Positions 9,390 to 17,939 of a DNA stretch of 64,000 nucleotides are shown here, piece by piece. The notes beneath the pieces are model-generated. The model was not told where the DNA came from and ran no database searches. It saw nothing but the letters and a program-made list of their open reading frames with translations. Made by a program: the position numbers and the translations under genes. Position 1 is the stretch's first letter; every line of letters starts with the position of its first letter. The DNA comes from WLXB01 sp040221475 (lineage in GTDB: Bacteria > Pseudomonadota > Alphaproteobacteria > Rhodospirillales > Rhodospirillaceae), in assembly GCA_040221475.1 (NCBI GenBank), contig JAVKEJ010000052.1, positions 248,001 to 312,000 of the forward strand, read 5' to 3'.

Positions 9390-10031
9390 ATGACCCGTGT
9401 CAGCCGGGTCGTGAAAAAGACTCTGGGGGGTGGCCTGTTGGCTGCCACCCAGTTTCTTTTTGTGGCTCCTGGAACTGCGCAGGATGACTCCAAGGTCGTC
9501 CCGCTCATGGAACGGGTTGTTCCCACCTCAAATCCCACCGTTTTTCAAGAGGGCATGAACCTCGCCCCGCTTGCGCGGGCGACGATCTTTGTGCGTGATA
9601 TTGAGGAGTCCCTGAAACTCTATCGCGATATTCTGGGCCTCAAGCCCATGTTCGATAACTATTGGAGCGGCACAGGCATCAACGCCATCATGGGGACAGA
9701 TGGCGTGGAACTGCGCGCCACCGTGCTCATGGCTGGCGAGTCCGTACAGGGCAATATCGGCATTTATCAGTTGCATAAAGACCCAACAGAACCCCCGGCA
9801 CCGCAACAAACACCCGACACCCGCACCGGTGATTTTGCTTTGGTGTTTCCCACCAATGACATTCATCGCCTCACGGCAGAAATCACTGCTGCAGGGTATC
9901 CCATTGTCTCACCGCCGGTTCCGCTGATCGTCCGTGAAGAATATGCCGTTCAGCCGGTGGAGATGATGTTCCGTGATCCCGATGGTGTTTTGGTCAACCT
10001 CGTGCAGGCCGGCGTATTGAAAGCCCCTTAA
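9390..10031 (+). CDS. exported VOC/glyoxalase-fold protein
   Basis: A 213-residue protein with a signal peptide (basic start, hydrophobic stretch, likely cleavage at GTA-QD near residue 31). A single VOC-superfamily domain follows from about residue 55 (ARATIFVRDIEESLKLYRDILGL) to the end (FRDPDGVLVNLVQ). VOC proteins are metal-dependent lyases, dioxygenases or binding proteins, and most are cytosolic; a periplasmic one is uncommon. Its start lies 3 bases after the stop of the TonB-dependent receptor gene, suggesting that it handles or binds the imported compound. The reaction is unknown. Confidence 0.8.
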   Translation: MTRVSRVVKKTLGGGLLAATQFLFVAPGTAQDDSKVVPLMERVVPTSNPTVFQEGMNLAPLARATIFVRDIEESLKLYRDILGLKPMFDNYWSGTGINAIMGTDGVELRATVLMAGESVQGNIGIYQLHKDPTEPPAPQQTPDTRTGDFALVFPTNDIHRLTAEITAAGYPIVSPPVPLIVREEYAVQPVEMMFRDPDGVLVNLVQAGVLKAP

Positions 10032-10130
10032 CGCACAAAAGCGACAACCCGTTTGCGCAAAAACAATCATCGGCCTAGGGTAAACCTATAAGCTGAAAAT
10101 AAGAGCCCCATTGATTCAGGAGTATGCGCC

Positions 10131-11543
10131 ATGACTGATCCCTTTGATCCCCCCATCGACCGCCGTGATTTTTTTGCTGGGGTGGGGATGGGGGCCGCTG
10201 GCATGCTCGGCGCGACCATGCTCGGTGGCAAAGAGGCGCACGCCAACTGGGGCCTCGTCGCCCCTGGTCCAGTCCCGGCGGCAGATTTCGATGGCCGTAG
10301 CCTCGTCAACAAGGCCCGCGCCTATGAGATTATGGAACGCGAAAACATAGATGGCATCGTTGCCCTCAATCCGGTCAACGTGTTCTATCTCGGCAACTAC
10401 TTTTCCTACGAGTTACAAAAGCTGCGCGCCATTCCCAGTTTCGCGGTGATGCCACGCGATCCTAACAAGCCTTCATTCCTGGTCGTGTCCTCATCAGACC
10501 TGTGGTTCATCGCCAATGCCGCGCGTGAGCATCCCGAGATCATCCCTTACGGATTTCCTGGTGGCTGGGAAAACTATCGCAATCCAGACCTATGGAATAC
10601 CGAGCCGGAATCCCGCAATTACATGCGGATGCCGGAAAACATCGAAGCCCTTACGGATATCGAGAAGGGCTGGTACGAGATGGAGCAGCGCTGGGAAAGC
10701 GGTAAGGCTGCAACGCCCGAATGGGGCTTGGTCCATGCGCTGCGGGAAGCGGGTCTGATGAACGGCAAAATCGCCGTCGATGATATGCGCATCGCAGATA
10801 TTCTCAACACCCTGGGTCAAGATACCGTCACCTGTGTGCCGGGCGACAATACGTTCCGAAAAATTCGCATGATCAAATCCGAGGTTGAATTGGGTCACAT
10901 GAAGCGTGCCGCCAAAGCCAACGAAGAGGCATGCAAGGCCATGCTGTCGCAAATTGAACTCGGCATGACCAAAAACGATTTCGATAATATTTTCCTGGTT
11001 GAAGCGGCCAAGCGTGGCGCCAAAGCGATGTGGATTGCTTCGGGCACCATTGGCGGTTTCCGTCATGGTGAAGTGGTTGAAGGCCAAGCCATGATGGTTG
11101 ATGCGGTCAGCCAGATTAACTTTTACCACGGCGACTTCGGTCGTACCTGGTGTGTGGGTGAGCCGCCGAAAGAGCTACAAGAGCGCATCCGTCTGACAAG
11201 CCTGGCCCGTGAGGTCGCCCACGAGGCCGTGCGCCCCGGTGTGAAGTACTCTGAATTGCAGCGCACGGTGACTGACGCCGTGAAGAAGGCGAGTCCGTCA
11301 GGCTGGAGCATGGGCGTCGGGCCGCACTCCGTTGGCCTGCAACACACAGATCAGCCTTATCGCGATGGCTTGCCCTTCGTGGTGGGCGATGATCTCACGT
11401 TCCAGGAAAACATGACCCTAACCATTGATTTACCCCAGGTCGAAATCGGCTGGGGGGCGACCCATTTGGAAGATCTGATCATGGTCACCAAAGACGGTTT
11501 TGAGCCATTGGGCACCATGGATGATCCCTTAATCATTTTATAG
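10131..11543 (+). CDS. Tat-exported M24-family (creatinase/prolidase-like) protein
   Basis: A 470-residue protein with a twin-arginine signal (DRRDFFAGVGMGAAGM, Arg10-Arg11), so it is probably exported folded to the periplasm. The C-terminal half is a pita-bread M24 domain. Ligand positions by spacing are Asp324, Asp335, His399, Asp433 and Glu447. The usual Glu of the EPG motif is Asp433 (TIDLPQV), and the usual GHG around the His is replaced by GPHSVG. Metal binding is still plausible but the substrate may not be an Xaa-Pro peptide; creatinase-like C-N hydrolases share this fold. It follows the receptor and VOC genes after a 99-base gap. Confidence 0.85.
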   Translation: MTDPFDPPIDRRDFFAGVGMGAAGMLGATMLGGKEAHANWGLVAPGPVPAADFDGRSLVNKARAYEIMERENIDGIVALNPVNVFYLGNYFSYELQKLRAIPSFAVMPRDPNKPSFLVVSSSDLWFIANAAREHPEIIPYGFPGGWENYRNPDLWNTEPESRNYMRMPENIEALTDIEKGWYEMEQRWESGKAATPEWGLVHALREAGLMNGKIAVDDMRIADILNTLGQDTVTCVPGDNTFRKIRMIKSEVELGHMKRAAKANEEACKAMLSQIELGMTKNDFDNIFLVEAAKRGAKAMWIASGTIGGFRHGEVVEGQAMMVDAVSQINFYHGDFGRTWCVGEPPKELQERIRLTSLAREVAHEAVRPGVKYSELQRTVTDAVKKASPSGWSMGVGPHSVGLQHTDQPYRDGLPFVVGDDLTFQENMTLTIDLPQVEIGWGATHLEDLIMVTKDGFEPLGTMDDPLIIL

Positions 11544-11582
11544 CTGATTATTTTGCAGGGGGGTCCGTTAGGGATGCAGCGT

Positions 11583-12239
11583 TCAAGCGCTGCGATTGAT
11601 TTTGGGCTTCGGCTTAGCGGCTGCGGCTCCGGGAGGTGAGTTCGGGCGTGCAGCGTTTGTTGCGCTCGACTGTGACGAAGACGATCCCTCCAAGCCAAAC
11701 AGCATGGCAAAGAAGCCGGGTTTCTTTGTGGCACCGCCTTCCTTGTGCAGGGCATTGGCCTCGGCGCGGTAGTTCTGCATCGCCTTGGCCGACACTTTAC
11801 CACCGAGCGCTTTCACAATGGCGGTTTCCAAGGACCCGGGGGCGACCGGCTTACGCAGGAACCCGTTGATGTCGAACTCAGCAGCCTTTTTGTACACCTT
11901 CATGCTGGTGTAGGACGTCACCACCACCACCGGCAATTTTTTTAAGCGTTCGCGCTTGTGTTCGCGCATGGTTTTAATCAACGACAGACCGCTGGCACCA
12001 GGCAGCATCAGGTCAACCAGAACGAGGTCGACCTTGGTCTCTTCATCATCTTCCAATTGATACATAGCGTCTTCCGCATTGCCCACGGCCACGGCGTGCC
12101 GGATACCAATTTTTTGCAGCAGGGCGCAGATCACATCGCGGATAACATCTTCGTCCTCCACCACCAGCACGGTGATGCGTTTGAGGTCGACGTCTTCGGT
12201 CGATTGGGGGGCGGAAGCAGCAAGATCAGACGGCATCAA
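11583..12239 (-). CDS. stand-alone response regulator (REC domain)
   Basis: Receiver domain at residues ~22-140: acidic pocket VVEDED (about 26-31), phospho-acceptor Asp76 in VLVDLMLPG, the Thr/Ser position in VVTSYTS, and Lys in FLRKPV near 133. The remaining ~80 residues are Lys/Ala/Pro/Ser-rich with no DNA-binding or enzymatic output domain. It therefore probably works by protein contact or as a phosphate sink. No histidine kinase gene is adjacent. It is convergent with the M24 gene upstream (39-base gap) and divergent from the acetamidase remnant. Confidence 0.88.
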   Translation of the reverse strand: MMPSDLAASAPQSTEDVDLKRITVLVVEDEDVIRDVICALLQKIGIRHAVAVGNAEDAMYQLEDDEETKVDLVLVDLMLPGASGLSLIKTMREHKRERLKKLPVVVVTSYTSMKVYKKAAEFDINGFLRKPVAPGSLETAIVKALGGKVSAKAMQNYRAEANALHKEGGATKKPGFFAMLFGLEGSSSSQSSATNAARPNSPPGAAAAKPKPKINRSA

Positions 12240-12393
12240 TACGATTTCGTGTTGTTAACGTGTTCATACATAACGCTATAAGCCTACTTTGAGTTCCACT
12301 TTTAAGGCTCCAACAGCGCAGCGACAAGCGCCATTCACAAGTATTTTCTTCGAATCAGTTTACTAATCCCCCGCAAAGGGTTCATCCTCTCTA

Positions 12394-12963
12394 GCCGACG
12401 CTTCTGATAAACTGAAAGACTTTAAGGTTAATCTTAAGCCCATGCTTGGCGGTATTGGCGTGGCACCGCCATTAGATCAATCTTTCCGCGCTGGTGATCT
12501 TGGACCCTTTGGCGGCAATATGGACTACCCCGGCATCGCAGAAGGGGCGCGCCTCTATCTTCCTGTGTTTACACCTGGGGCTTATTTGTTTCTTGGCGAT
12601 GCTCACGCTGTCCAGGGGGATGGCGAGTTAACGGGAACCGGCCTGGAAACCTCAATGGATGTCAGCTTCAGCGTTGATCTTATTGAAGGCTGGACCCTCG
12701 GCCAGCCGTGGCTGGAAAATGCGGAGTACATCATGGTCATGGGCATCGCAGGCTCGCTTGATGAGGCGTTGCGCGAGGAGACGACTGGCATGTCGCTGTG
12801 GCTGACCCACACCTATGACCTGGACAGCAGTGAAATTGCAATGGTGCTTGGTGCGTCGCTAAAATACGAGATTGCCGAAATTGTTAATCCTCACATCAAT
12901 GTCGTCGCACGGCTGAGCAAAGACGTATTGGGTGGGATTCCTGCTATAAAACATGGCCGGTAA
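12394..12963 (+). pseudogene. 3' fragment of an acetamidase/formamidase (FmdA_AmdA) gene
   Basis: The translation matches only the C-terminal part of the acetamidase/formamidase family: GGIGVAPP, PFGGNMDYPGI, the GAYLFLGDAHAVQGDGE block and the terminal AMVLGASLKYEIAEIV region. Family members are usually well over 300 residues; here about 190 are left. Family-like residues continue upstream of the first ATG (12442) in the same frame (KLKDFKVNLKP). The frame closes at a stop at 12364, and the sequence further upstream is unrelated, so the gene's 5' half has been lost. Conserved His and acidic residues in GDAHAVQGDGE remain, but a working enzyme is unlikely. Confidence 0.75.
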
Positions 12964-12991
12964 CATTCTGTCGCTGTTGAGTCACAATGTT

Positions 12992-13103
12992 GTGCATGGG
13001 CTCGTTTCACTGTCTTCTAAGTCATTGTTTTTATTACATTCAGGTGGGCGTGCATGGGCTCGTTCCAAGGACGAGCCCCAGAAGAAAAGAATCTCGTTCC
13101 AAG
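12992..13103. repeat. short direct and inverted repeats between the acetamidase remnant and ligA
   Basis: GTGCATGGGCTCGTT occurs at 12992-13006 and again at 13050-13064. GGGCTCGT (13056-13063) is inverted as ACGAGCCC (13071-13078) across a 7-base loop. CTCGTTCCAAG at 13059-13069 recurs at 13093-13103. No run of T follows on either strand, so it is not a clear terminator. It looks like a remnant of a small dispersed repeat. Confidence 0.6.
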
Positions 13104-13161
13104 TTTGCGAGGGCGAGCTGTTTTGCCAACCTTAAAAAAAACGGCAGAAATGAGGGGTTTT

Positions 13162-15276
13162 TTAGGCTTTGCCGATGAGGGCCAGATAGTCGTCTTCGGT
13201 CTTGATCTCGACACCCAGTTCTTCGGCTTTTTTGAGCTTTGAGCCTGCTCCTGGCCCGGCCACCACCAGATCGGTTTTGGCGGACACAGAGCCCGCCACC
13301 TTCGCACCTAGGGCTTGTGCCCCCGCTTTGGCCTCGTTGCGGCTCATGGTCTCCAGATTGCCCGTAAACACCAGCGTCTTGCCAGCAATCGGTGAGCTAT
13401 CAGTCTCTGGGGCCGCGAAGTCTTCAATTGTTAGCTCTTCTGCCAGGCCCGCCAGCACATCCTGGTTATGCGGTTCGGCAAAAAAGCCCAGCAGATCATC
13501 AGCCACGGCGGCACCAACGCTTTCGATGTTCAGCAGGTCTGCATAGGCTTCGCTGCCGCGATCCTGAGCCGTTTTCATCGCGGTTTGTAGGGCGTCCAGT
13601 GAGCCATAGTGTTGTGATAACAGGCGAGAGGTCGCCTGCCCAATTTGGCGGATCCCTAAGGCATAGAGAAAGCGGTCCAGGCCAATCGTGCGTTTGTCGT
13701 TAATCGCTGCGAACAGATTTTCGGCCGATGTTTTGCCCCAACCTTCCCGGCTCCGCAGGGGCGTCAGATTGTCAGCGGCGCTATCGCGTTTTTCGAGCGT
13801 AAAAATCTCCACCGGGTTTTTGATTGTGCCGTCCGCGTAAAATCCTTCGATGTTCTTCGCGCCCAGACCCTCAATGTCGAAGGCGTTGCGCGAGACAAAA
13901 TGCTTGAGGCGCTCCACCGCTTGTGCTGGACAAATTAGCCCCCCGGTGCAGCGGCGCACAGCTTCGCCTTCCTCGCGCACGGCCAGGCTGTCGCAACGCG
14001 GGCAGGTGTGGGGGTAAACATAGGCTGTGCTGTCTTTGGGGCGTTTGTCTGTCAGCACCTCAACCACTTGAGGGATAACATCGCCTGCGCGTTGAATCAC
14101 CACCGTATCGCCTTCGCGAATGTCCTTACGCGCGATTTCATCTTCGTTGTGCAGGGTCGCGTTGGACACCACCACACCGCCCACGTTGACCGGAGTCAGG
14201 CGCGCCACGGGGGTCAGAGAACCCGTGCGCCCCACTTGAATATCGATCTTTTCTACCACCGTTTGGGCTTGCTCAGCGGGGAACTTATGCGCCGTCGCCC
14301 AGCGCGGGGCGCGGCTGACAAAGCCCAGGCGTTGCTGATAGTCCAGCCGGTTCACCTTGTAGACGACGCCGTCGATGTCATAGGGCAGGGCGGCTCGTTG
14401 CGCTCCAATCTCTGCATAGGCAGCCAAGGCTTCTTCCACAGAGGTACATAACTGTGTCAACGGGTTGGTTGAGAAGCCCCAGGCGTTGAGACGCGCCACA
14501 AACATCTGCTGGCTGTCCCAGGTCAGCGGTTCTGCCTCGCCCCAGGCATAGGCGAACAGGGTGAGGGGGCGCGCCTTAGTAATGCTGGAATCCAGTTGGC
14601 GCAGGGAGCCCGCGGCTGCGTTACGCGGGTTAGCAAAGGCTTTCGCGCCTTTTTCTATTTGGGCCGCATTCAGGGTTTGGAAATTCGGCTTGGTCATAAA
14701 AACCTCACCGCGCACTTCAATGACCTTGGGCACGTCTTTCGCAGGCCCCCTGAGCCTATCTGGCAGGTCGGGAATGGTGCGTAAGTTCGCGGTGATGTCT
14801 TCGCCCACCTGGCCATCGCCCCGGGTTGCCCCTACCACAAAGCGTCCGTTTTCATAACGGGCCGAGAAGCCCAGGCCGTCGATTTTGGGTTCGGCAATCA
14901 CCTCGACCGGCGCGGTGTCGCTGAGGCCCAAGAACCGGCGGATCCGGGCAAAGAAATCGGCAACATCGTCTTCATTAAACACGTTGCCGAGCGAGAGCAT
15001 CGGCACCGCGTGTTTGACTTTCTTGAAGCCGGACGATGGTGATGCACCGACTTTGAGGCTGGGGCTATCCTCGCGCACCAAGGCCGGGAAGCGTGCCTCG
15101 ATGTCCGCGTTGCGCGCCTTCAAGGCATCATAAGCAGCATCGGAAATAACAGGGGCATCGTTCTGATGATAATGCTTGTCATGCGCGGCCATCTCAGCGG
15201 CCAACCGGGCCAGTTCAGCTTTGGCTTCTTTTTCTGATAAGTCTGCGACATCCGGCAGCGATGAGTCGTGCGCCAC
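13162..15276 (-). CDS. ligA: NAD-dependent DNA ligase LigA
   Basis: Seals nicks in replication and repair using NAD. The adenylation lysine is Lys131 in EPKIDG. The OB-fold and the four-Cys zinc finger (CPRCDSL ... RRCTGGLICPAQ) follow, then helix-hairpin-helix repeats and a C-terminal BRCT domain (KTLVFTGNLETMSRNEAK). The 704-residue length is typical. It is the last gene of lpxC-bamD-recN-ligA and starts 4 bases after the recN stop. The sequence after the stop contains a poly-T run on this strand but no convincing hairpin. Confidence 0.97.
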   Translation of the reverse strand: MAHDSSLPDVADLSEKEAKAELARLAAEMAAHDKHYHQNDAPVISDAAYDALKARNADIEARFPALVREDSPSLKVGASPSSGFKKVKHAVPMLSLGNVFNEDDVADFFARIRRFLGLSDTAPVEVIAEPKIDGLGFSARYENGRFVVGATRGDGQVGEDITANLRTIPDLPDRLRGPAKDVPKVIEVRGEVFMTKPNFQTLNAAQIEKGAKAFANPRNAAAGSLRQLDSSITKARPLTLFAYAWGEAEPLTWDSQQMFVARLNAWGFSTNPLTQLCTSVEEALAAYAEIGAQRAALPYDIDGVVYKVNRLDYQQRLGFVSRAPRWATAHKFPAEQAQTVVEKIDIQVGRTGSLTPVARLTPVNVGGVVVSNATLHNEDEIARKDIREGDTVVIQRAGDVIPQVVEVLTDKRPKDSTAYVYPHTCPRCDSLAVREEGEAVRRCTGGLICPAQAVERLKHFVSRNAFDIEGLGAKNIEGFYADGTIKNPVEIFTLEKRDSAADNLTPLRSREGWGKTSAENLFAAINDKRTIGLDRFLYALGIRQIGQATSRLLSQHYGSLDALQTAMKTAQDRGSEAYADLLNIESVGAAVADDLLGFFAEPHNQDVLAGLAEELTIEDFAAPETDSSPIAGKTLVFTGNLETMSRNEAKAGAQALGAKVAGSVSAKTDLVVAGPGAGSKLKKAEELGVEIKTEDDYLALIGKA

Positions 15277-15280
15277 GCGC

Positions 15281-16957
15281 CTAACTCCCCGTCATCAGAA
15301 TTGAGGCTGCGGCCCGCGCTTCGTTGGTGACGTTTGAGCCGGCCAGCATGCGAGCGATTTCTTCGCGGCGCTCGTCGGTGGTCAATTGCACCACGCGGGT
15401 GGCTGTAATTTTGCCGTCCGTAACTTTGGCCACACGCCAGTGGTTCCGTCCCCGTGCTGCTACTTGCGGCGAGTGAGTGACCACCAGCACTTGAACGCCT
15501 TCGGCCAGTCGGGCCAGCCGCTCGCCAACCGCGCTGGCCGTCGCACCGCCAATACCGGAGTCCACTTCATCGAACACCATAACCGCAGGCGGTTGACTAT
15601 CCGCCAGCACAACTTTCAAGGCCAACAGGAAGCGCGCCAGTTCCCCGCCCGAGGCAATTTTGTTCAGCGGGCCTGGGGGCAGGCCCGGGTTGGTTGCCAC
15701 TTCAAAGACGACACGATCACAGCCGAGGGCCGACCACTCGGTGTCCGGCAAGGTTTCCATGGCGACCCGGAATGAGGCTTGGTCCAGTTTGACGGGGGCC
15801 AGTTCCTTCGACACCGCTTTGGCCAGCGCTGATCCAGCCTTCGCCCGCGCCTTTGACATAGCCTTGGCAGCTGTTTCAAAGGCATTGCGGGCAGTTTGTT
15901 CTGCTTTGGCCAAACGAATGAGGTTGTCTTCTCCGCCTTCAACCGCAACCAGTTTCTCTTCCAATGCGGCCAGATGATCTGCCAGATCATCGACGCTAAC
16001 CTTGTGCTTGCGGGCCTCGGCTTTGAGGGCGAACAAGCGTTCTTCTGCGGATTCTAATTCGCCGGGATCGAGGTCAAAGGCCGCCGCCGCCGCGTCTAAG
16101 CCGGTTTGTGCTTCCGCCAATTCAATTGAGGCGCGTTCTAAGGCGGCACAAACCGCGTCCAGGCGTCCTTCAGCTTTGGCGGCCGCGCGTTCCAACTCAC
16201 CTTGGGCCGTGCGCACCGCGCCATCCACATCGGCGTGTTCGGTGAGGGCCTGGCGGGCAGTTTCGATGGCCGTCAGGATCTGTTCGCCATGCCTGAGCAA
16301 TGCGCGCTTGGCGGCCAGGTCTGCTTCTTCTCCGGCGACCGGGGCCAACTTGCTGAGGTTGCCGACAGCGGCTCTCAGCTCTTCCTCTTCCGCCTTGGCC
16401 TCTCGCATCAGCCGCGCAGCGGCCTGCCAGGCTTTATGAGCTGCGCGCCAGGTCTCCCAGCAGCGTCGACAGGCATTATCGTGCTCAGCACCGCTTGTAG
16501 CGCGCCTGAAGCGGTCTAAAACATTGATGTGAGTTGCTTGATCCATCAGGCCGTGGGCATCGAACTGGCCATGGACTTCGACCAGGGCGCTTCCGGCCTG
16601 ACGCAACAGGCCGACGCTCACCGATTGATCGTTGATATAGGCCCGGCTGCGGCCATCTTTGCCGACGCTCCGCCGTAAAACGATTAAATCCTCGTCCAGG
16701 CTGATGTCGTGCTCGCCCAGCACCTTGCGTACCGGGTGATCTGCTGGAATGTCAAAAGCCGCCGTGACCGTCAGTTTATCGGCCCCGGGCCTGACCAGCC
16801 CGGCGTCGCTGCGTTCGCCCAGCGCCAATCCAAGGGAATCCAGCAGGATCGACTTGCCTGCGCCGGTTTCCCCGGTAAGCACACCAAGACCTTCGGAAAA
16901 CTCAAGATCGAGCTTATCTATAAGGACAACATCGCGAATGGTCAGCGAGGCAAGCAT
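15281..16957 (-). CDS. recN: DNA repair protein RecN
   Basis: SMC-like ATPase that acts at double-strand breaks. Walker A GETGAGKSILLD lies near residues 29-40. A long Ala/Glu/Lys/Arg coiled-coil region occupies the centre. The C-terminal half carries the ABC signature (ASGGELARFLLAL) and the Walker B string VMVFDEVDSGIGG. The 558-residue length is normal. It lies 12 bases after bamD and 4 before ligA. Confidence 0.96.
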   Translation of the reverse strand: MLASLTIRDVVLIDKLDLEFSEGLGVLTGETGAGKSILLDSLGLALGERSDAGLVRPGADKLTVTAAFDIPADHPVRKVLGEHDISLDEDLIVLRRSVGKDGRSRAYINDQSVSVGLLRQAGSALVEVHGQFDAHGLMDQATHINVLDRFRRATSGAEHDNACRRCWETWRAAHKAWQAAARLMREAKAEEEELRAAVGNLSKLAPVAGEEADLAAKRALLRHGEQILTAIETARQALTEHADVDGAVRTAQGELERAAAKAEGRLDAVCAALERASIELAEAQTGLDAAAAAFDLDPGELESAEERLFALKAEARKHKVSVDDLADHLAALEEKLVAVEGGEDNLIRLAKAEQTARNAFETAAKAMSKARAKAGSALAKAVSKELAPVKLDQASFRVAMETLPDTEWSALGCDRVVFEVATNPGLPPGPLNKIASGGELARFLLALKVVLADSQPPAVMVFDEVDSGIGGATASAVGERLARLAEGVQVLVVTHSPQVAARGRNHWRVAKVTDGKITATRVVQLTTDERREEIARMLAGSNVTNEARAAASILMTGS

Positions 16958-16969
16958 GATCCAGGCGTC

Positions 16970-17809
16970 TTACCAGATACTCCACCAGGGTTTTTCGTCT
17001 TCAGCGGCCTGAACCTCTGCCGCCCGGCGGGCCTGACGCAGTTCCCGCTCAACACCAGCCAGGGCGAAGGCATCTTCGTACCAGTCACTGCCTGGGTAAT
17101 TGTAGCCGAGGATGGCGGCCGTGCGCTTGGCTTCAGCCCGCAGCCCCAAGGCTGTGTAGGTTTCTGTTAAACGATACAGCGCTTCGGGCGCGTGGGTTGT
17201 GTTGCCATAGGACTCAACCACGTTCTTGAAACGGTTGATGGCGGCCAGATAGTGTTGACGGTTCAAATAAAATCGTCCCACAGCCATCTCTTTGCCGGCC
17301 AGGTGATCGCGTGTGAGATCGATCTTCAGCCGCGCATCACGCGCATAGGCGGTGTCAGGGAAGCGGGTAATGACATCTTCCAAGGCGACCAGTGCCTGTT
17401 GCGTCATGTCCTGGTCCCGCTGCACGTCGGAGATTTGCTCGTAGTAGCAGAGCGCTTTGAGATAATAGGCATAGACAACATCACGGTTGCCAGGGTGGAC
17501 TTGAATAAAGCGGTCTAAAGATGCCGTGGCGTCATCGTATTTGTTGTTCATATAATGGGCGTAGGCCGCCATCAACTTGGATTTTGTGGCCCAGACTGAA
17601 TAGGGGTGTTGACGCTCGACCTCATCGAAATACAGAGACGCATCCCGGTATCGGCCATCTTCCAGATATTCTGTGGCCTGACTGTAAATTTCGTAGACCG
17701 TTAGTTCCTGGTACTCAAGCTCGTCATCTGACGCGCAAGCTGCCAGCGCTAAGACGGCAACAGCCGCCGCAATCTGCTTTAGTGTGAATGGTGTGTCACA
17801 AAGGGCCAT
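16970..17809 (-). CDS. bamD: outer-membrane assembly lipoprotein BamD (ComL)
   Basis: Lipoprotein subunit of the BAM complex, which inserts beta-barrels into the outer membrane. The ATG at 17809 gives a short signal peptide ending in the lipobox LAAC (lipidated Cys at about residue 25). An upstream ATG at 17863 is possible but would put 18 hydrophilic residues before it. Tetratricopeptide-like repeats follow (RYRDASLYFDEVERQHPYS and similar). At 279 residues it fits the family. Its neighbours lpxC and recN match the usual alphaproteobacterial order. Confidence 0.93.
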   Translation of the reverse strand: MALCDTPFTLKQIAAAVAVLALAACASDDELEYQELTVYEIYSQATEYLEDGRYRDASLYFDEVERQHPYSVWATKSKLMAAYAHYMNNKYDDATASLDRFIQVHPGNRDVVYAYYLKALCYYEQISDVQRDQDMTQQALVALEDVITRFPDTAYARDARLKIDLTRDHLAGKEMAVGRFYLNRQHYLAAINRFKNVVESYGNTTHAPEALYRLTETYTALGLRAEAKRTAAILGYNYPGSDWYEDAFALAGVERELRQARRAAEVQAAEDEKPWWSIW

Positions 17810-17939
17810 AGTCTTCAAACGCGCTCGTAAAAGGGAGGTGAGTATATCATCGCCACTGACCATGTCAGCAGCTTAAGAGTCCACGTCAGCAGTTTAGAGT
17901 CCAGGTCAGTAGGTTAGGGTCCCAGCCACCAGATTAGGA

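Noticed and set aside
13056..13078. GGGCTCGT/ACGAGCCC hairpin as the terminator of ligA
   Set aside because: It has no T-run on the minus strand and lies 84 bases past the stop; more likely part of the local repeat cluster.
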